Assembly (NCBI RefSeq): GCF_032911225.1
Contig: NZ_CP136600.1
Coordinates: 1,736,001-1,800,000 of the forward strand
From: Thalassotalea fonticola
GTDB lineage: Bacteria; Pseudomonadota; Gammaproteobacteria; Enterobacterales; Alteromonadaceae
Direction: 5' to 3'
DNA length: 64,000 bases
Part shown: positions 54,133 to 63,531 of the stretch, in pieces
How positions within the stretch are numbered: the first letter of the stretch is position 1
Layout: every line of letters starts with the position of its first letter
The notes under the pieces: generated by a model
Database searches by the model: none
What the model saw: only the letters and a program-made list of their open reading frames with translations
Told to the model about the DNA's origin: nothing
Program-made: the position numbers and the translations under genes

Positions 54133-54166
54133 AAGGTCACTTGTTTTTCTGTAAACAAGTGACCTT
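54133..54166 (-). terminator. Rho-independent terminator after the candidate immunity gene
   Basis: Perfect 14-base arms at 54133-54146 and 54153-54166 pair around a 6-base loop, with a T-rich run following on the minus strand. It lies 14 bases after the small membrane gene. Confidence 0.85.
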
Positions 54167-54179
54167 AGTTTCTATACAG

Positions 54180-54458
54180 TTAACTAGGTTTTATGAGCTT
54201 TTTTATTTCTTTTAAAAGAATATGGCTAAAAAATATGAGTATAAATATTTTCAATACTAAAACTATTAAGAACATACTTGCTTCATTTTCAAAATATATA
54301 TAAGTCGACGTTCTTAATTTCATTATTTTTTGTTCAAAAATAGCAAACTTAAAATCAACAAATAAAAAAACAATCATAAAAGTAGAGAAAATTATCGTTA
54401 ACCAACTTGGTTTATTTAAATTATTTTTCTTTAACATGTCGCACCAGTTAATTCTCAT
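54180..54458 (-). CDS. Small membrane protein, candidate immunity protein of the RHS toxin
   Basis: A 92-residue protein with two hydrophobic segments (about 19-37 and 61-79) and a basic tail. Its ATG at 54458 overlaps the end of the RHS gene by 11 bases (AATGAGAATTAA). A gene tightly overlapping the toxin end of an RHS protein is the usual place for the immunity gene. I recognise no family. A membrane immunity protein would fit a toxin acting on or through the inner membrane, but this is inference. An internal ATG at 54437 is a weaker start. Confidence 0.7.
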   Translation of the reverse strand: MRINWCDMLKKNNLNKPSWLTIIFSTFMIVFLFVDFKFAIFEQKIMKLRTSTYIYFENEASMFLIVLVLKIFILIFFSHILLKEIKKLIKPS

Positions 54459-57400
54459 TAATTAATTTGTAAAATTCGACCCAAGAGTTAACCGCATGCC
54501 CACCAATCGCAGATATAATTATATTGTTTCCAATTTCACGGTAATTCTTAGCTTCTTCAATTTTTCTATTTCTTGTTCTTCTTGATGTTCGACTATTGGC
54601 TCTCCAACTCTTAGCACGCTTTATATTTTTCAATGTAACTAATGACATTTTCCCAATATTGAACGCTCCTACAGCATCTCCTGTATAACTACCAAACTTA
54701 TACGAAGTTGAACAATCATTCACACTTTTAATGTTCTGCCATTCTCTAATGTGTTTAGTTGTATTCAACAACATAGAATCACCAAAACCGGCATAAAAAT
54801 CAACCGTGCTTTGATCGGGACTCCAACCACCAGTTCCAACATAAATAGTCGACCAAATATCATCCATTTCTAATAGACCATATGGGTCATAATACATCAA
54901 CGGATTACCGCCAACATACCCAAACGTATTCATGCCACCATTTAGGCCTATTGGGTCGCTTTGTAAGTAGCGGCCGGTTTTTGGATCGTAATCACGGTAG
55001 TAATTGTAGTGTAGTCCACTTTCAGCGTCATAGTATTGGCCAGTGAAACGTTTGTTATATTCAAAGGTTATGCCATTTGAGTCTACGTCTTCATTTGCCA
55101 TACCATTACCAAATGGATCTGATTGCCAATGCCATACTTCTGATGTTTCACTATTTGTTATAGCTCTAGGGGTGTTTAAATGGTCTGTATGCACATAAAA
55201 CAGTTCACTGTTATTGGCCTGCTGTTTCAATACAGCAACAGGCATAGTGGCTAAGTAAATATGTTCATTAGTTACGTTGCCATTTTCGTCCATCTCAACA
55301 AGTAGTTGCCCAGTTAAGTCGTAGAAAAATGAGGTTTTAGAGCCAGTTGCCAGTAGTGTTTTTTGTACTCGTTGACCAAGGCCATTGTAACTATATTGAG
55401 CCACGTTGGTTATTTGGCTTAGTTGGTTATATGGCGTGTATTGTAACGTTTGGCCATCACGATTAAGAGTATTACCATTGGCGTCAGTATTGATAACTAA
55501 TGCGTTGATGCTGGTTATTAGGTTACTGTTAATGGCAATACCATACTGGGTTTGTATGCTATTTTCAGTAACAGTTAAGCGATTGCTATTTTTGTCATAA
55601 GTAAACGCTTGCTGGCTAACGTTTGTATCGGCATATTCGAGTCGGTTTAACGCATCGTAACTATATAGGCTTGCTGATTGGCTTAGTAGGTTTGCGGCGC
55701 CATCGAAGCTTTGTTGCAGATCTAATGGACCATTTACAACGTTAATTGCTCTGCCGGCTAAATCATACGATTTATTAAGAGTTAATCCATTGGCAAAATT
55801 AAAACGGGTTAGTAAGCCGCTAAATGTATAGGTGGCATCGTTAATAATACTTTGTGCTGTACCATTATGAGTATGCTGCATTGCTTGAATATTACCGGCA
55901 AGGTCGTAGCTGTAACTCACTATGCTGCCACTTGGGTAAGTAATATCTTGCAAGCGTCCTTGTAGATCGTAACTATAGCTAACGGTAGTTGTAATGTTGC
56001 CTATTGTTTGGTTTTGCGAGGCCACGTCACCAAAAGCAGTGTAGGTATAACTCAATTCTGTATTGCCTTTTGTTACTTTACAAAGTTTGCCAATACCATT
56101 GAGGCACAGATCATAAAAGTAAGTAATGTCATTACTACTTCCGAAGCTGTCAGTACTTAACAAACGATTATACGCATCAAATTGATAGGTAAATGTTTGC
56201 AGTTTCGCATCAGTAACCGAAATTCGATTACCCGCGTCATCATAACTAAAGGTTGATGTGCCTTTATCAGGGCTAGTTTCGCTGAGTAAATTACCCAAAT
56301 CATCATAGCTGTAGCTTGTTGTGTTACCGTTAGCATCGGTGACACCGGTGTGCCTGTTATTAACATCATAAGTAAAATGATTGTTGCTATTAGCCGTTGC
56401 TTGATTGGTGCCGTTAACGTCTTTGCTGATCGTAGTTAATCGTTTCAACTCATCGTATGAAAAACTGCTTGTTATGTTATTTCCGTCAGTTTGTTGCTGT
56501 AAGCGGCCATCAGTTGCATAAATTGATTCAACCATTTGGTTTGCCGACGTTTGTTTACTTATATGCTGGTATTTGTCGTACACACTGGTGATTTGTTGCT
56601 GCAAAATGCCGCTTTCATCATAAATGTTTTCTGCAATCACATTACTTTGCTGATCTAATACAAATTCAATGTATTGACCAAGACCATTACTTACCTTGGT
56701 TAAGCGTTGGCCAACATCGTATGTAAAAGTAAGCGTGGTTGCATCTTCATTGCCATAACCCGTGGTGATCGTTGCAATTAAATTATTGGCAATATAGGTG
56801 ATGAACGTTGTACGGCTAACGTCATTTACCGTTTCTGTATATGACTCTAGCTCTGGCACAAAACGTTGGTAAGTGTTATTCACAGTTAAGCCATTACTTG
56901 CGGTATAAGACTCTACGTTGCCACTGTAATCATAGCTAATATTCGCTTTAATTAAGGTGCCATCGGGCCCAATAATGTCTTTTAATCCTGCACTGTTGTA
57001 GTCATTTTCGGCTAAAGGATGATAAGTAAATTGATAGCTATCGTTTACATCAGTGCGCGGCCCATCGATGGCGCTTAACTGTTTTAACGGACCGTAAAAT
57101 TGATAGCTGATCACTCGTTCAACTGGACTACCATCAGGTTTATACCCTTGCTGACGTTGCTGTATAAGGTGTCCGAATTCGTCATAGGTGAAATGGCTGA
57201 TTTGCTCCCCACCTGAAACCGAATTTTGAATGATATGGCTTATTTTAGAGTCAAACCATGAATCGTAGGTGAAATCAGTTCTTTGCTCATTGGCCGTGCC
57301 AACTGCTTTAATGATGTATCCAGGGTTGCCGTTTTCATCATAATCACCGTAAGCGGTAGTTACCCCATCGATGGTTTTTGATAACAGGTTATTGGTGCTT

Positions 57401-59274
57401 GGCTCATATTGGTATGCTTTTTTACTGCTCGCACCAGAGTTACACGTTGGGCCATCAACATCGGATAATAAGCCTAAGCCTAACTGGCCAATAGCTTGAT
57501 ATTGCGTAACGTCGCCATTGCCATGAGTGACGGTGCGGCTGCCATCATTTCGATATTCTACATTGACCAAATCTTGGTTGTCGCCATGAAAACTACTAAT
57601 AGCTAGGCCCCTATCATTGTATTGCCAGGTGGATACTCGATTAGCATTAGCAACAGACAGGCCTGTTAGTAACGAAGAAAAATTTTCATCTTCGTAGTAA
57701 TAAATGCGACTTTTATTAACATATAGGGATGGAGCTGCAGATGTAAGCATACCGTTACCCCTTGATTCATAGCGATAATTACGGTTAAACCCGCCATAAA
57801 CTCTGCTGATTTTGCCATCATCATGGTATTCAAAGGTTAAGCGTTTTCCGCTTGGATTATTAACGTATTGCAGTTTATTACTGTAGTTATATTCTAACGT
57901 GTAAGCATTGCCATCTTCGTGGCTGATTGATTCAAGTTTTCCTGACTGGTCGTATACTTCAACGGTATTTTGTTTCGTTTCAAAACGCCATTTTTTCGAA
58001 CTAAGTGATAATTTAGAACGTACATCGGCATAAACAGCAACCCAACTTTTTCGGTCTTTATAGAACTTGATCACTTTGCCATCATCGCGATGTAATTTTG
58101 CTACGGTGAGTTGTTCACCATTTATTTCTTCAGTGCCTGTTTCAATAAAACGGGAATAGGTATGTGACCATTTAGAGCCAAAACCGGATGACTGGTTACT
58201 CCAACTGTTGTAATAGCGTACAAACTCTAATGGCATAAAGCCTTCGCCTTGAAAATCAACTTCTTCTTGGTATTTATTGCCGGTGATCACATTAATGGGG
58301 TTACCAACAATGGCATCACATTGGTCGGGTTTGCCATTATTTCGGCCAGACTCTACTAACTCTGTGATTAAATCTTCTTCTTTGTCGGGATCTTTGCCTT
58401 TTTTAACCGTTACCTGAAACTCTACCGGATTTTCTGGCGCCCAATAACTGGTTGCTTTTATGGTGTAAGTACCATATTTATTTCCTGATTCAAAAAAGAC
58501 TTTAGCAATACCTTCAAAATTTGTTGTTGCCTCTATCGAGTCAATTTTTGAGCCGGACGAGCCTTGCTTAAAAATATAATTAAGGCCACCACTGGCTTTT
58601 CCTTTTGGGCGAGAAATCACTTCAAAAGTTACAAGTTTGTTAGGTGTACCAGAGGTGTTGTCATAATCAATAAGCTTTAACGCGAGTGGTTCAATGGAGT
58701 TGTCGTTTTCATAAACAGTTAAATTGCTGCCGTTGGTTATTTGCATAACACGGCCTTTTACCTCGAAGGATTCAGCGGTTACTAACGTTTCAATGCCTGC
58801 AGACACATCATACGTTTCTATCGTCCAGGTACCCACTTTATTGCCAACATAATACGCTGAATTAATCCACCACCCCGGTGTCATACAGTCAGAATTAAAT
58901 ATTAGTGTCCAGCATGTGCCGGTCCAGTTTGAATCTGTATCTTTAACTACATCTCCATCAGGGTTGACAAACTTCCAAGTAATTTTATCACCAGAGGCTG
59001 TACCATAATCAAGAATCTCTACTTTTCTGGCAACGTGAGAATTGATCCGTGCGGGGGTTATTGCCGAAATTGTATACTTAGGGCGTTTAGTCCATTCAGT
59101 GCCAGATGTCGCCACATGATCTTCATCCTCATAGCCACTTAATGATCCTAACGGCTTGTGAAAAGGTTGAACTGCATTAGCAGCAATAGAAAATAAAATG
59201 CTGAACAACAGCAATAATGGTAAAAATAGGTGACGGGTATTTGAATAACTAGAACGATAAAATATTGGGCGCAT
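54448..59274 (-). CDS. RHS/YD-repeat polymorphic toxin
   Basis: A 1608-residue protein from the ATG at 59274, chosen for its strong AAGGAGG site; a start at 59337 would add 21 residues. A basic N-terminus and signal segment (about 16-34, LLFSILFSIAANA) suggest export. Ig-like modules (to about residue 290) and a DUF6531-like region with CDAIVGNPINVITGNKYQEE precede many YD repeats (YDELKRLT, YDDAGNRIS), forming the shell. The core motif YYRDYDPKTGRYLQSDPIGL ends the shell. The last 141 residues after YDPYGL are variable and presumably the toxin: Trp/Asp-rich at first, then a basic RANSRTSRRTRNRK stretch. I do not recognise its activity. Confidence 0.88.
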   Translation of the reverse strand: MRPIFYRSSYSNTRHLFLPLLLLFSILFSIAANAVQPFHKPLGSLSGYEDEDHVATSGTEWTKRPKYTISAITPARINSHVARKVEILDYGTASGDKITWKFVNPDGDVVKDTDSNWTGTCWTLIFNSDCMTPGWWINSAYYVGNKVGTWTIETYDVSAGIETLVTAESFEVKGRVMQITNGSNLTVYENDNSIEPLALKLIDYDNTSGTPNKLVTFEVISRPKGKASGGLNYIFKQGSSGSKIDSIEATTNFEGIAKVFFESGNKYGTYTIKATSYWAPENPVEFQVTVKKGKDPDKEEDLITELVESGRNNGKPDQCDAIVGNPINVITGNKYQEEVDFQGEGFMPLEFVRYYNSWSNQSSGFGSKWSHTYSRFIETGTEEINGEQLTVAKLHRDDGKVIKFYKDRKSWVAVYADVRSKLSLSSKKWRFETKQNTVEVYDQSGKLESISHEDGNAYTLEYNYSNKLQYVNNPSGKRLTFEYHDDGKISRVYGGFNRNYRYESRGNGMLTSAAPSLYVNKSRIYYYEDENFSSLLTGLSVANANRVSTWQYNDRGLAISSFHGDNQDLVNVEYRNDGSRTVTHGNGDVTQYQAIGQLGLGLLSDVDGPTCNSGASSKKAYQYEPSTNNLLSKTIDGVTTAYGDYDENGNPGYIIKAVGTANEQRTDFTYDSWFDSKISHIIQNSVSGGEQISHFTYDEFGHLIQQRQQGYKPDGSPVERVISYQFYGPLKQLSAIDGPRTDVNDSYQFTYHPLAENDYNSAGLKDIIGPDGTLIKANISYDYSGNVESYTASNGLTVNNTYQRFVPELESYTETVNDVSRTTFITYIANNLIATITTGYGNEDATTLTFTYDVGQRLTKVSNGLGQYIEFVLDQQSNVIAENIYDESGILQQQITSVYDKYQHISKQTSANQMVESIYATDGRLQQQTDGNNITSSFSYDELKRLTTISKDVNGTNQATANSNNHFTYDVNNRHTGVTDANGNTTSYSYDDLGNLLSETSPDKGTSTFSYDDAGNRISVTDAKLQTFTYQFDAYNRLLSTDSFGSSNDITYFYDLCLNGIGKLCKVTKGNTELSYTYTAFGDVASQNQTIGNITTTVSYSYDLQGRLQDITYPSGSIVSYSYDLAGNIQAMQHTHNGTAQSIINDATYTFSGLLTRFNFANGLTLNKSYDLAGRAINVVNGPLDLQQSFDGAANLLSQSASLYSYDALNRLEYADTNVSQQAFTYDKNSNRLTVTENSIQTQYGIAINSNLITSINALVINTDANGNTLNRDGQTLQYTPYNQLSQITNVAQYSYNGLGQRVQKTLLATGSKTSFFYDLTGQLLVEMDENGNVTNEHIYLATMPVAVLKQQANNSELFYVHTDHLNTPRAITNSETSEVWHWQSDPFGNGMANEDVDSNGITFEYNKRFTGQYYDAESGLHYNYYRDYDPKTGRYLQSDPIGLNGGMNTFGYVGGNPLMYYDPYGLLEMDDIWSTIYVGTGGWSPDQSTVDFYAGFGDSMLLNTTKHIREWQNIKSVNDCSTSYKFGSYTGDAVGAFNIGKMSLVTLKNIKRAKSWRANSRTSRRTRNRKIEEAKNYREIGNNIIISAIGGHAVNSWVEFYKLINEN

Positions 59275-59454
59275 ATCTCCTCCTTGAGATGTAAAACCTT
59301 GATGATGTAAATAGCCAATTGCTTTGGCTTTGTTCACGCAATTCCTTTGCGCGGTAAATCATAATTAAGGCTAGTTTAGAAATTCAGGAATGCAAAATAT
59401 TATTTAATTTAAGTGACGAATACGGTTTAGGAATTACTAAGCCCATTCCTAAAC

Positions 59455-59512
59455 CGTCATACCCGCTACGTCGTGCCCGGCTACGTCATGCCCAACTTGT
59501 TTGGGTATCCAT
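59455..59512. repeat. Palindromic repeat GTCATACCC...GGGTATCC
   Basis: CGTCATACCCGCTACGTCGT, a GCCCGGCTACGTCATGCCC unit and a CAACTTGTTTGGGTATCC half-hairpin lie between the RHS and M13 peptidase genes. No gene is present between 59275 and 59645. Confidence 0.8.
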
Positions 59513-59583
59513 GAAAAACCAGATACGAATACACCATTGCTTCGAGAACTTATTCGTAATTCGCTTTCTATAACGCTAAATAA

Positions 59584-59609
59584 AAAAACGCGTCCAAAGG
59601 CGCGTTTTT
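59584..59609 (-). terminator. Rho-independent terminator after the M13 peptidase
   Basis: AAAAACGCG/CGCGTTTTT arms at 59584-59592 and 59601-59609 with an 8-base loop end the M13 peptidase transcript 36 bases after its stop codon. T tracts on both strands make it bidirectional. Confidence 0.82.
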
Positions 59610-59645
59610 ATAAAGGTTTACGTCAGTATGAAGTTAACGCATTAA

Positions 59646-61712
59646 TTACCAAATTTTTACGCGTTTTTCAGGCGCTAGGTACATTTTATCGCCTTCTTTA
59701 ACATCGTATGCTTGGTAGAATTCATCCATGTTAGATAACGAACCAAGAGCACGGTAATGACCTGGTGAATGGCTATCTGTAGCTAAACGCTCACGTGCAG
59801 CTTTTTCAGTGTGCTTTTGACGCCAAATTTGTGAATAGCCCATAAAGAAACGTTGATCACCTGTTAAACCATCAATTACTGGAGCTTCAACACCGTTAAG
59901 TGACGTTTTGTAGGCACGATAGGCAATAGTTAAACCAGATAAGTCACCAATGTTCTCACCTAAAGTAAGCTCACCGTTTACATGGCTGTCTTCGAATGGG
60001 AAGTAACCATTGTATTGCTCAACCAGCTGAGCACCGCGTGCAGTAAATTCAGCTAAATCTTGCTCTGTCCACCAGTTTTTCATGTTACCTTCGGCATCAT
60101 ACTTACTACCTTGGTCATCAAAACCGTGGCCCATTTCATGACCTATAACAGCGCCAATACCACCGTAGTTAACGGCTTCGTCAGCTTCTAGGTTAAAGAA
60201 TGGTGGTTGTAAAATAGCCGCAGGGAATACAATTTCGTTTACTGTTGGGTTGTAGTAAGCGTTAACGGTTTGTGGCGTCATGCCCCATTCCCAAGTGTGA
60301 ATTGGCCCACCAAGCTTTTCAATTGATTTGGCGTAATCTACTTGGTCAACATTGATCAAGTTAGCAATTAAGTTATCTGCAGAAATTGATATTTTTGAGT
60401 AATCTTCCCATTTGTCTGGGTAACCAATTTTTGGTGTAAAAGCAGCAAGTTTAACGCGAGCAGCTTTTTTGGTGTCGCTAGACATCCACTCTAGTTCGTC
60501 AATAGACTCACCATAAGCAGAACGTAAGTTTTCAACTAACGTAACCATGCGAGTTTTGGCTTCAGGAGTGAAGTGACGCTTAACGTATACTTTGCCGATG
60601 ATTTCGCCAAGGTTACCGTTAATTAAGCTAACGCCACGTTTCCAGCGAGGTTTTTGTTCTTGCTGACCGTTAATGGTTTTACCAAAAAAGTCGAAGTTTT
60701 GCGCAGCAATGTCTTCGCTTAGGTAAGATGCAAAACCACCAACAACTTGCCAGTTTAAGAATGTTTTCCACGTTTCCATATCGGTACTTGCAACAATTTC
60801 ACCAAAGCCGGTTACGAAGTCAGGTTGGTTAATAATGATGTTTGCTTGGTCTTGTACACCTAGAGTTTCTAACCAAACATTCCAATTAAAGTTTTCCGTT
60901 AAGGTATTTAATTTAGCTGTTTCAAATTTGTTGTAACGTGCTTCACTGTCACGAGTAGCAACTCTAGTCCAGTGTAGTTTAGCCATTTTAGTTTCAAGCG
61001 CCATAATAGTTTCAGCTGATGCTTGTGGGTTTGCAAGGCCAGCTAGTTCAAACATTTTAGCAACATGAGCAATATAAGCTGCGCGCATTTCAACAAAACG
61101 TGCGTCTTCTTTAAAGTAGTAATCACGATCTGGAAGACCTAAGCCTGAATGCCAAACGTGACCTGCATAAGTACTAGACTCTTTTGCATCGACAGAAACG
61201 TAATAATATAACGGTGAGTCTAGGCCACTAATTTGTGCTTTAGCAAAAAACTTAGCTAAATCATCTTTCGATTCAAGCGCGGCAACTTCAGCTAGAAATG
61301 GTTCAATAGGCTTAACACCTAAAGTATTCAATGCTTCAACGTTCATAAACGAACGGAATAAGTCAGCAACTTTTTGCTCATCACTGCCTGCAGCTAAGCT
61401 TTCTGCTGCGGCAAGCTCTTCAATAATAGTGTTTACGTCTTCGTCAGATTTGTCGCGTAAGTCGTAAAAAGAGCCAATTGATGTTTTATCCGCAGGGATC
61501 TCGTTGGTTTCTTCCCATTTACCATTAACGTATAGGTAAAAGTCATCTTGAGGTCGTACGCTTTCGTCCATGTTTGCACGGTCGATACCTGACGCTAACG
61601 CTGTTTTTTGAGTTTGAACTTCAGCAGTTTTTTCAGATTTAGTAGCAGATTCATTACAGCCTGCTAAAAGTAATAGTGACGAGCAAACAACGCCCGTTAA
61701 CATTGATTTCAT
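59646..61712 (-). CDS. M13 family metallopeptidase lipoprotein (PepO/neprilysin-like)
   Basis: A 688-residue zinc endopeptidase. The signal MKSMLTGVVCSSLLLLAGC carries a lipobox with Cys19, so the enzyme is anchored in the cell envelope. The zinc site HEMGH is at 525-529 within IGHEMGHGFDDQGSKYD, and the third ligand Glu lies in GENIGDLSGL about 60 residues later. The substrate-binding NAYYNPTVNEIVFPAAILQPPF and the C-terminal W are typical of M13. M13 enzymes cut oligopeptides outside the cytoplasm. It has its own terminator and a long leader region, so it is likely monocistronic. Confidence 0.94.
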   Translation of the reverse strand: MKSMLTGVVCSSLLLLAGCNESATKSEKTAEVQTQKTALASGIDRANMDESVRPQDDFYLYVNGKWEETNEIPADKTSIGSFYDLRDKSDEDVNTIIEELAAAESLAAGSDEQKVADLFRSFMNVEALNTLGVKPIEPFLAEVAALESKDDLAKFFAKAQISGLDSPLYYYVSVDAKESSTYAGHVWHSGLGLPDRDYYFKEDARFVEMRAAYIAHVAKMFELAGLANPQASAETIMALETKMAKLHWTRVATRDSEARYNKFETAKLNTLTENFNWNVWLETLGVQDQANIIINQPDFVTGFGEIVASTDMETWKTFLNWQVVGGFASYLSEDIAAQNFDFFGKTINGQQEQKPRWKRGVSLINGNLGEIIGKVYVKRHFTPEAKTRMVTLVENLRSAYGESIDELEWMSSDTKKAARVKLAAFTPKIGYPDKWEDYSKISISADNLIANLINVDQVDYAKSIEKLGGPIHTWEWGMTPQTVNAYYNPTVNEIVFPAAILQPPFFNLEADEAVNYGGIGAVIGHEMGHGFDDQGSKYDAEGNMKNWWTEQDLAEFTARGAQLVEQYNGYFPFEDSHVNGELTLGENIGDLSGLTIAYRAYKTSLNGVEAPVIDGLTGDQRFFMGYSQIWRQKHTEKAARERLATDSHSPGHYRALGSLSNMDEFYQAYDVKEGDKMYLAPEKRVKIW

Positions 61713-61991
61713 CTTTTCTTCCCGAATATTTAGTTTTTATTTAATCGAATTCATTCGTTATATTGTTCTGATATAGATTATACGATTAAAATCATTTCGA
61801 GCATGATAGTACGAGGAATCACTGTGAAGGTCTAGTGTAAAGCGGCAAGATTAATGAATTGTTACAACTTTATTTGTACAGATGTAAGGTTTTGTTGGCA
61901 GATTAACTATTTTTTTACAATACCAAGAAATATGCTGAATCTTATAACATGCATGCAAAACAGTGGAATATAGTCAATTATTGGATAAAAA

Positions 61992-62013
61992 AAAGGTGCC
62001 TTACGACACCTTT
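61992..62013 (-). terminator. Rho-independent terminator
   Basis: AAAGGTG/CACCTTT arms around an 8-base loop are followed on the minus strand by eight Ts. It could end leftward transcription coming through the repeat field from cysC, upstream of the M13 gene. The 61713-61990 stretch holds the M13 leader and no gene. Confidence 0.7.
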
Positions 62014-62197
62014 GGAATTACATCATTTGTTGAAGTGGTTTCTACGCTAAAACAAAAAAAATGTGCGAGCATTTTAAATTTATTCAGGGATACTTATTAT
62101 AGCAGAGTTTAAGCCAAGTATAACTAATTCGAGTACAAATAATGTACAGGGTGCCCTGCCACTTCCACTTTCACATATTGAAGAGATAATGGCTTAA

Positions 62198-62880
62198 AAA
62201 TATGGATTACCGCCTCGGCTCTGGCATCCTGCTTCGCTCTATCTTCTCCATCCCTGGAGTCGTTCGCGGAAATGACGTAAACCAAAAGCATGGATTACCG
62301 CCTCCGCGGTAATGACGGCTAGAAGGAGTCGTAAGCGGTAATGACGGTGAGACAGAGTAGTTCGCGGATACGTCATACCCAACTTGTTTGGGTATCCATT
62401 AGGCAATTCAAAGTATGGATTACCGCCTGCGCGGTAATGACGGCGAGATGGAGTCGTACGCGGAAATGACGGCGAGACGGAGTCATACCCGGATACGTCA
62501 TGCCCAACTTGTTTGGGTATCCATAAGGCACTTCAAAGTATGGATTACCGCCTGCGCGGAAATGACGGCGAGATGGAGTCGTACGCGGTAATGACGGCGA
62601 GACGGAGTCATACCCGGATACGTCATGCCCAACTTATTTGGGTATCCATAAGGCACTTCAAAGCATGGATTACCGCCTGCGCGGTAATGACGGCGAGACG
62701 GAGTCATACCCGGATACGTCATACCCAACTTGTTTAGGTATCCATAAGGCACTTCACAGCATGGATTACCGCCTGCGCGGTAATGACGGCTAGAAGGAGT
62801 CGTACGCGGTAATGACGGGAGACAGAGTCGTTCGCGGTAATGACGGCGAGACCGAGTCGTTCGTGCTAATGACGGGGGTG
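62198..62880. repeat. Large palindromic repeat field between cysC and the M13 gene
   Basis: About six GGATTACCGCCTgCGCGGtA hairpins alternate with GTCATACCCAACTTGTTTGG-type hairpins and GGAGTCGTACGCGGTAATGA linkers; three near-identical composite units of about 120 bp cover 62400-62760. Stem-loop sequences differ in places by compensating changes. Frames across it are not genes. Confidence 0.87.
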
Positions 62881-62914
62881 TTTATGCACGTGCTAACCCT
62901 ATGCTAACTTTGTG

Positions 62915-63520
62915 TTAGTTGATGTAGCCGTTTTTCTCTAAGTAACTCACTATTTGCAGCGCGCATTGTTCAATGCTTTGGTTTGCAGTTTTTACGTGAA
63001 TTTCAGGGGATGCAGGAACATCGTAAGTAGAGTCGATACCGGTAAAGTCTTTGATTTCACCAGCACGGGCCATTTTGTATAAGCCTTTTGGATCGCGTTG
63101 TTCACAAATTTCTATTGGTGTATCGATAAACACTTCAATAAATTCGCCCGGCTCTAACATGTCTCGCGCCATGTCTCGGTCAGATTGAAATGGCGAGATA
63201 AACGCAGTGCTGCAAATAAGGCCTGAATCGACAAATAATTTACCTACTTGGCTGATACGTCTGATGTTTTCGATGCGGTCTTCGTCAGAAAAGCCTAAGT
63301 CGCCATTTAAGCCATGGCGCACATTATCACCATCGAGTAAATAAGTGTGAGCTTTGCGTTGAAACAAAATATCGTCCACCGCATTTGCCACGGTAGATTT
63401 ACCTGAGCCACTTAAACCGGTATACCAAAGTAAACAAGGCTGTTGATTTTTTAATTGCGCTCGCTCGTTCTTAGTTACAAGGTGAGCATGCCAAACGGTG
63501 TTCTCGGTTTTTTGAGTCAT
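62915..63520 (-). CDS. cysC: Adenylyl-sulfate kinase (APS kinase)
   Basis: A 201-residue kinase that phosphorylates adenosine 5'-phosphosulfate to PAPS. Walker A is GLSGSGKST at 35-43; the conserved LDGDNVRHGLNGDLGFSDEDR follows, and FISPFQSDRDMARDM completes the APS site. Length matches free-standing CysC. PAPS is used for sulfite production and by sulfotransferases such as the one at 15969. It is 11 bases downstream of the SLC13-type permease gene, so the two form a sulfur operon continuing beyond the window. Confidence 0.94.
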   Translation of the reverse strand: MTQKTENTVWHAHLVTKNERAQLKNQQPCLLWYTGLSGSGKSTVANAVDDILFQRKAHTYLLDGDNVRHGLNGDLGFSDEDRIENIRRISQVGKLFVDSGLICSTAFISPFQSDRDMARDMLEPGEFIEVFIDTPIEICEQRDPKGLYKMARAGEIKDFTGIDSTYDVPASPEIHVKTANQSIEQCALQIVSYLEKNGYIN

Positions 63521-63531
63521 GATTTTAATCT

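Noticed and set aside
62498..62752. 84-codon frame with internal protein repeats on the minus strand
   Set aside because: It is translation of the hairpin repeat field, with the opposite strand also open; no start signal.
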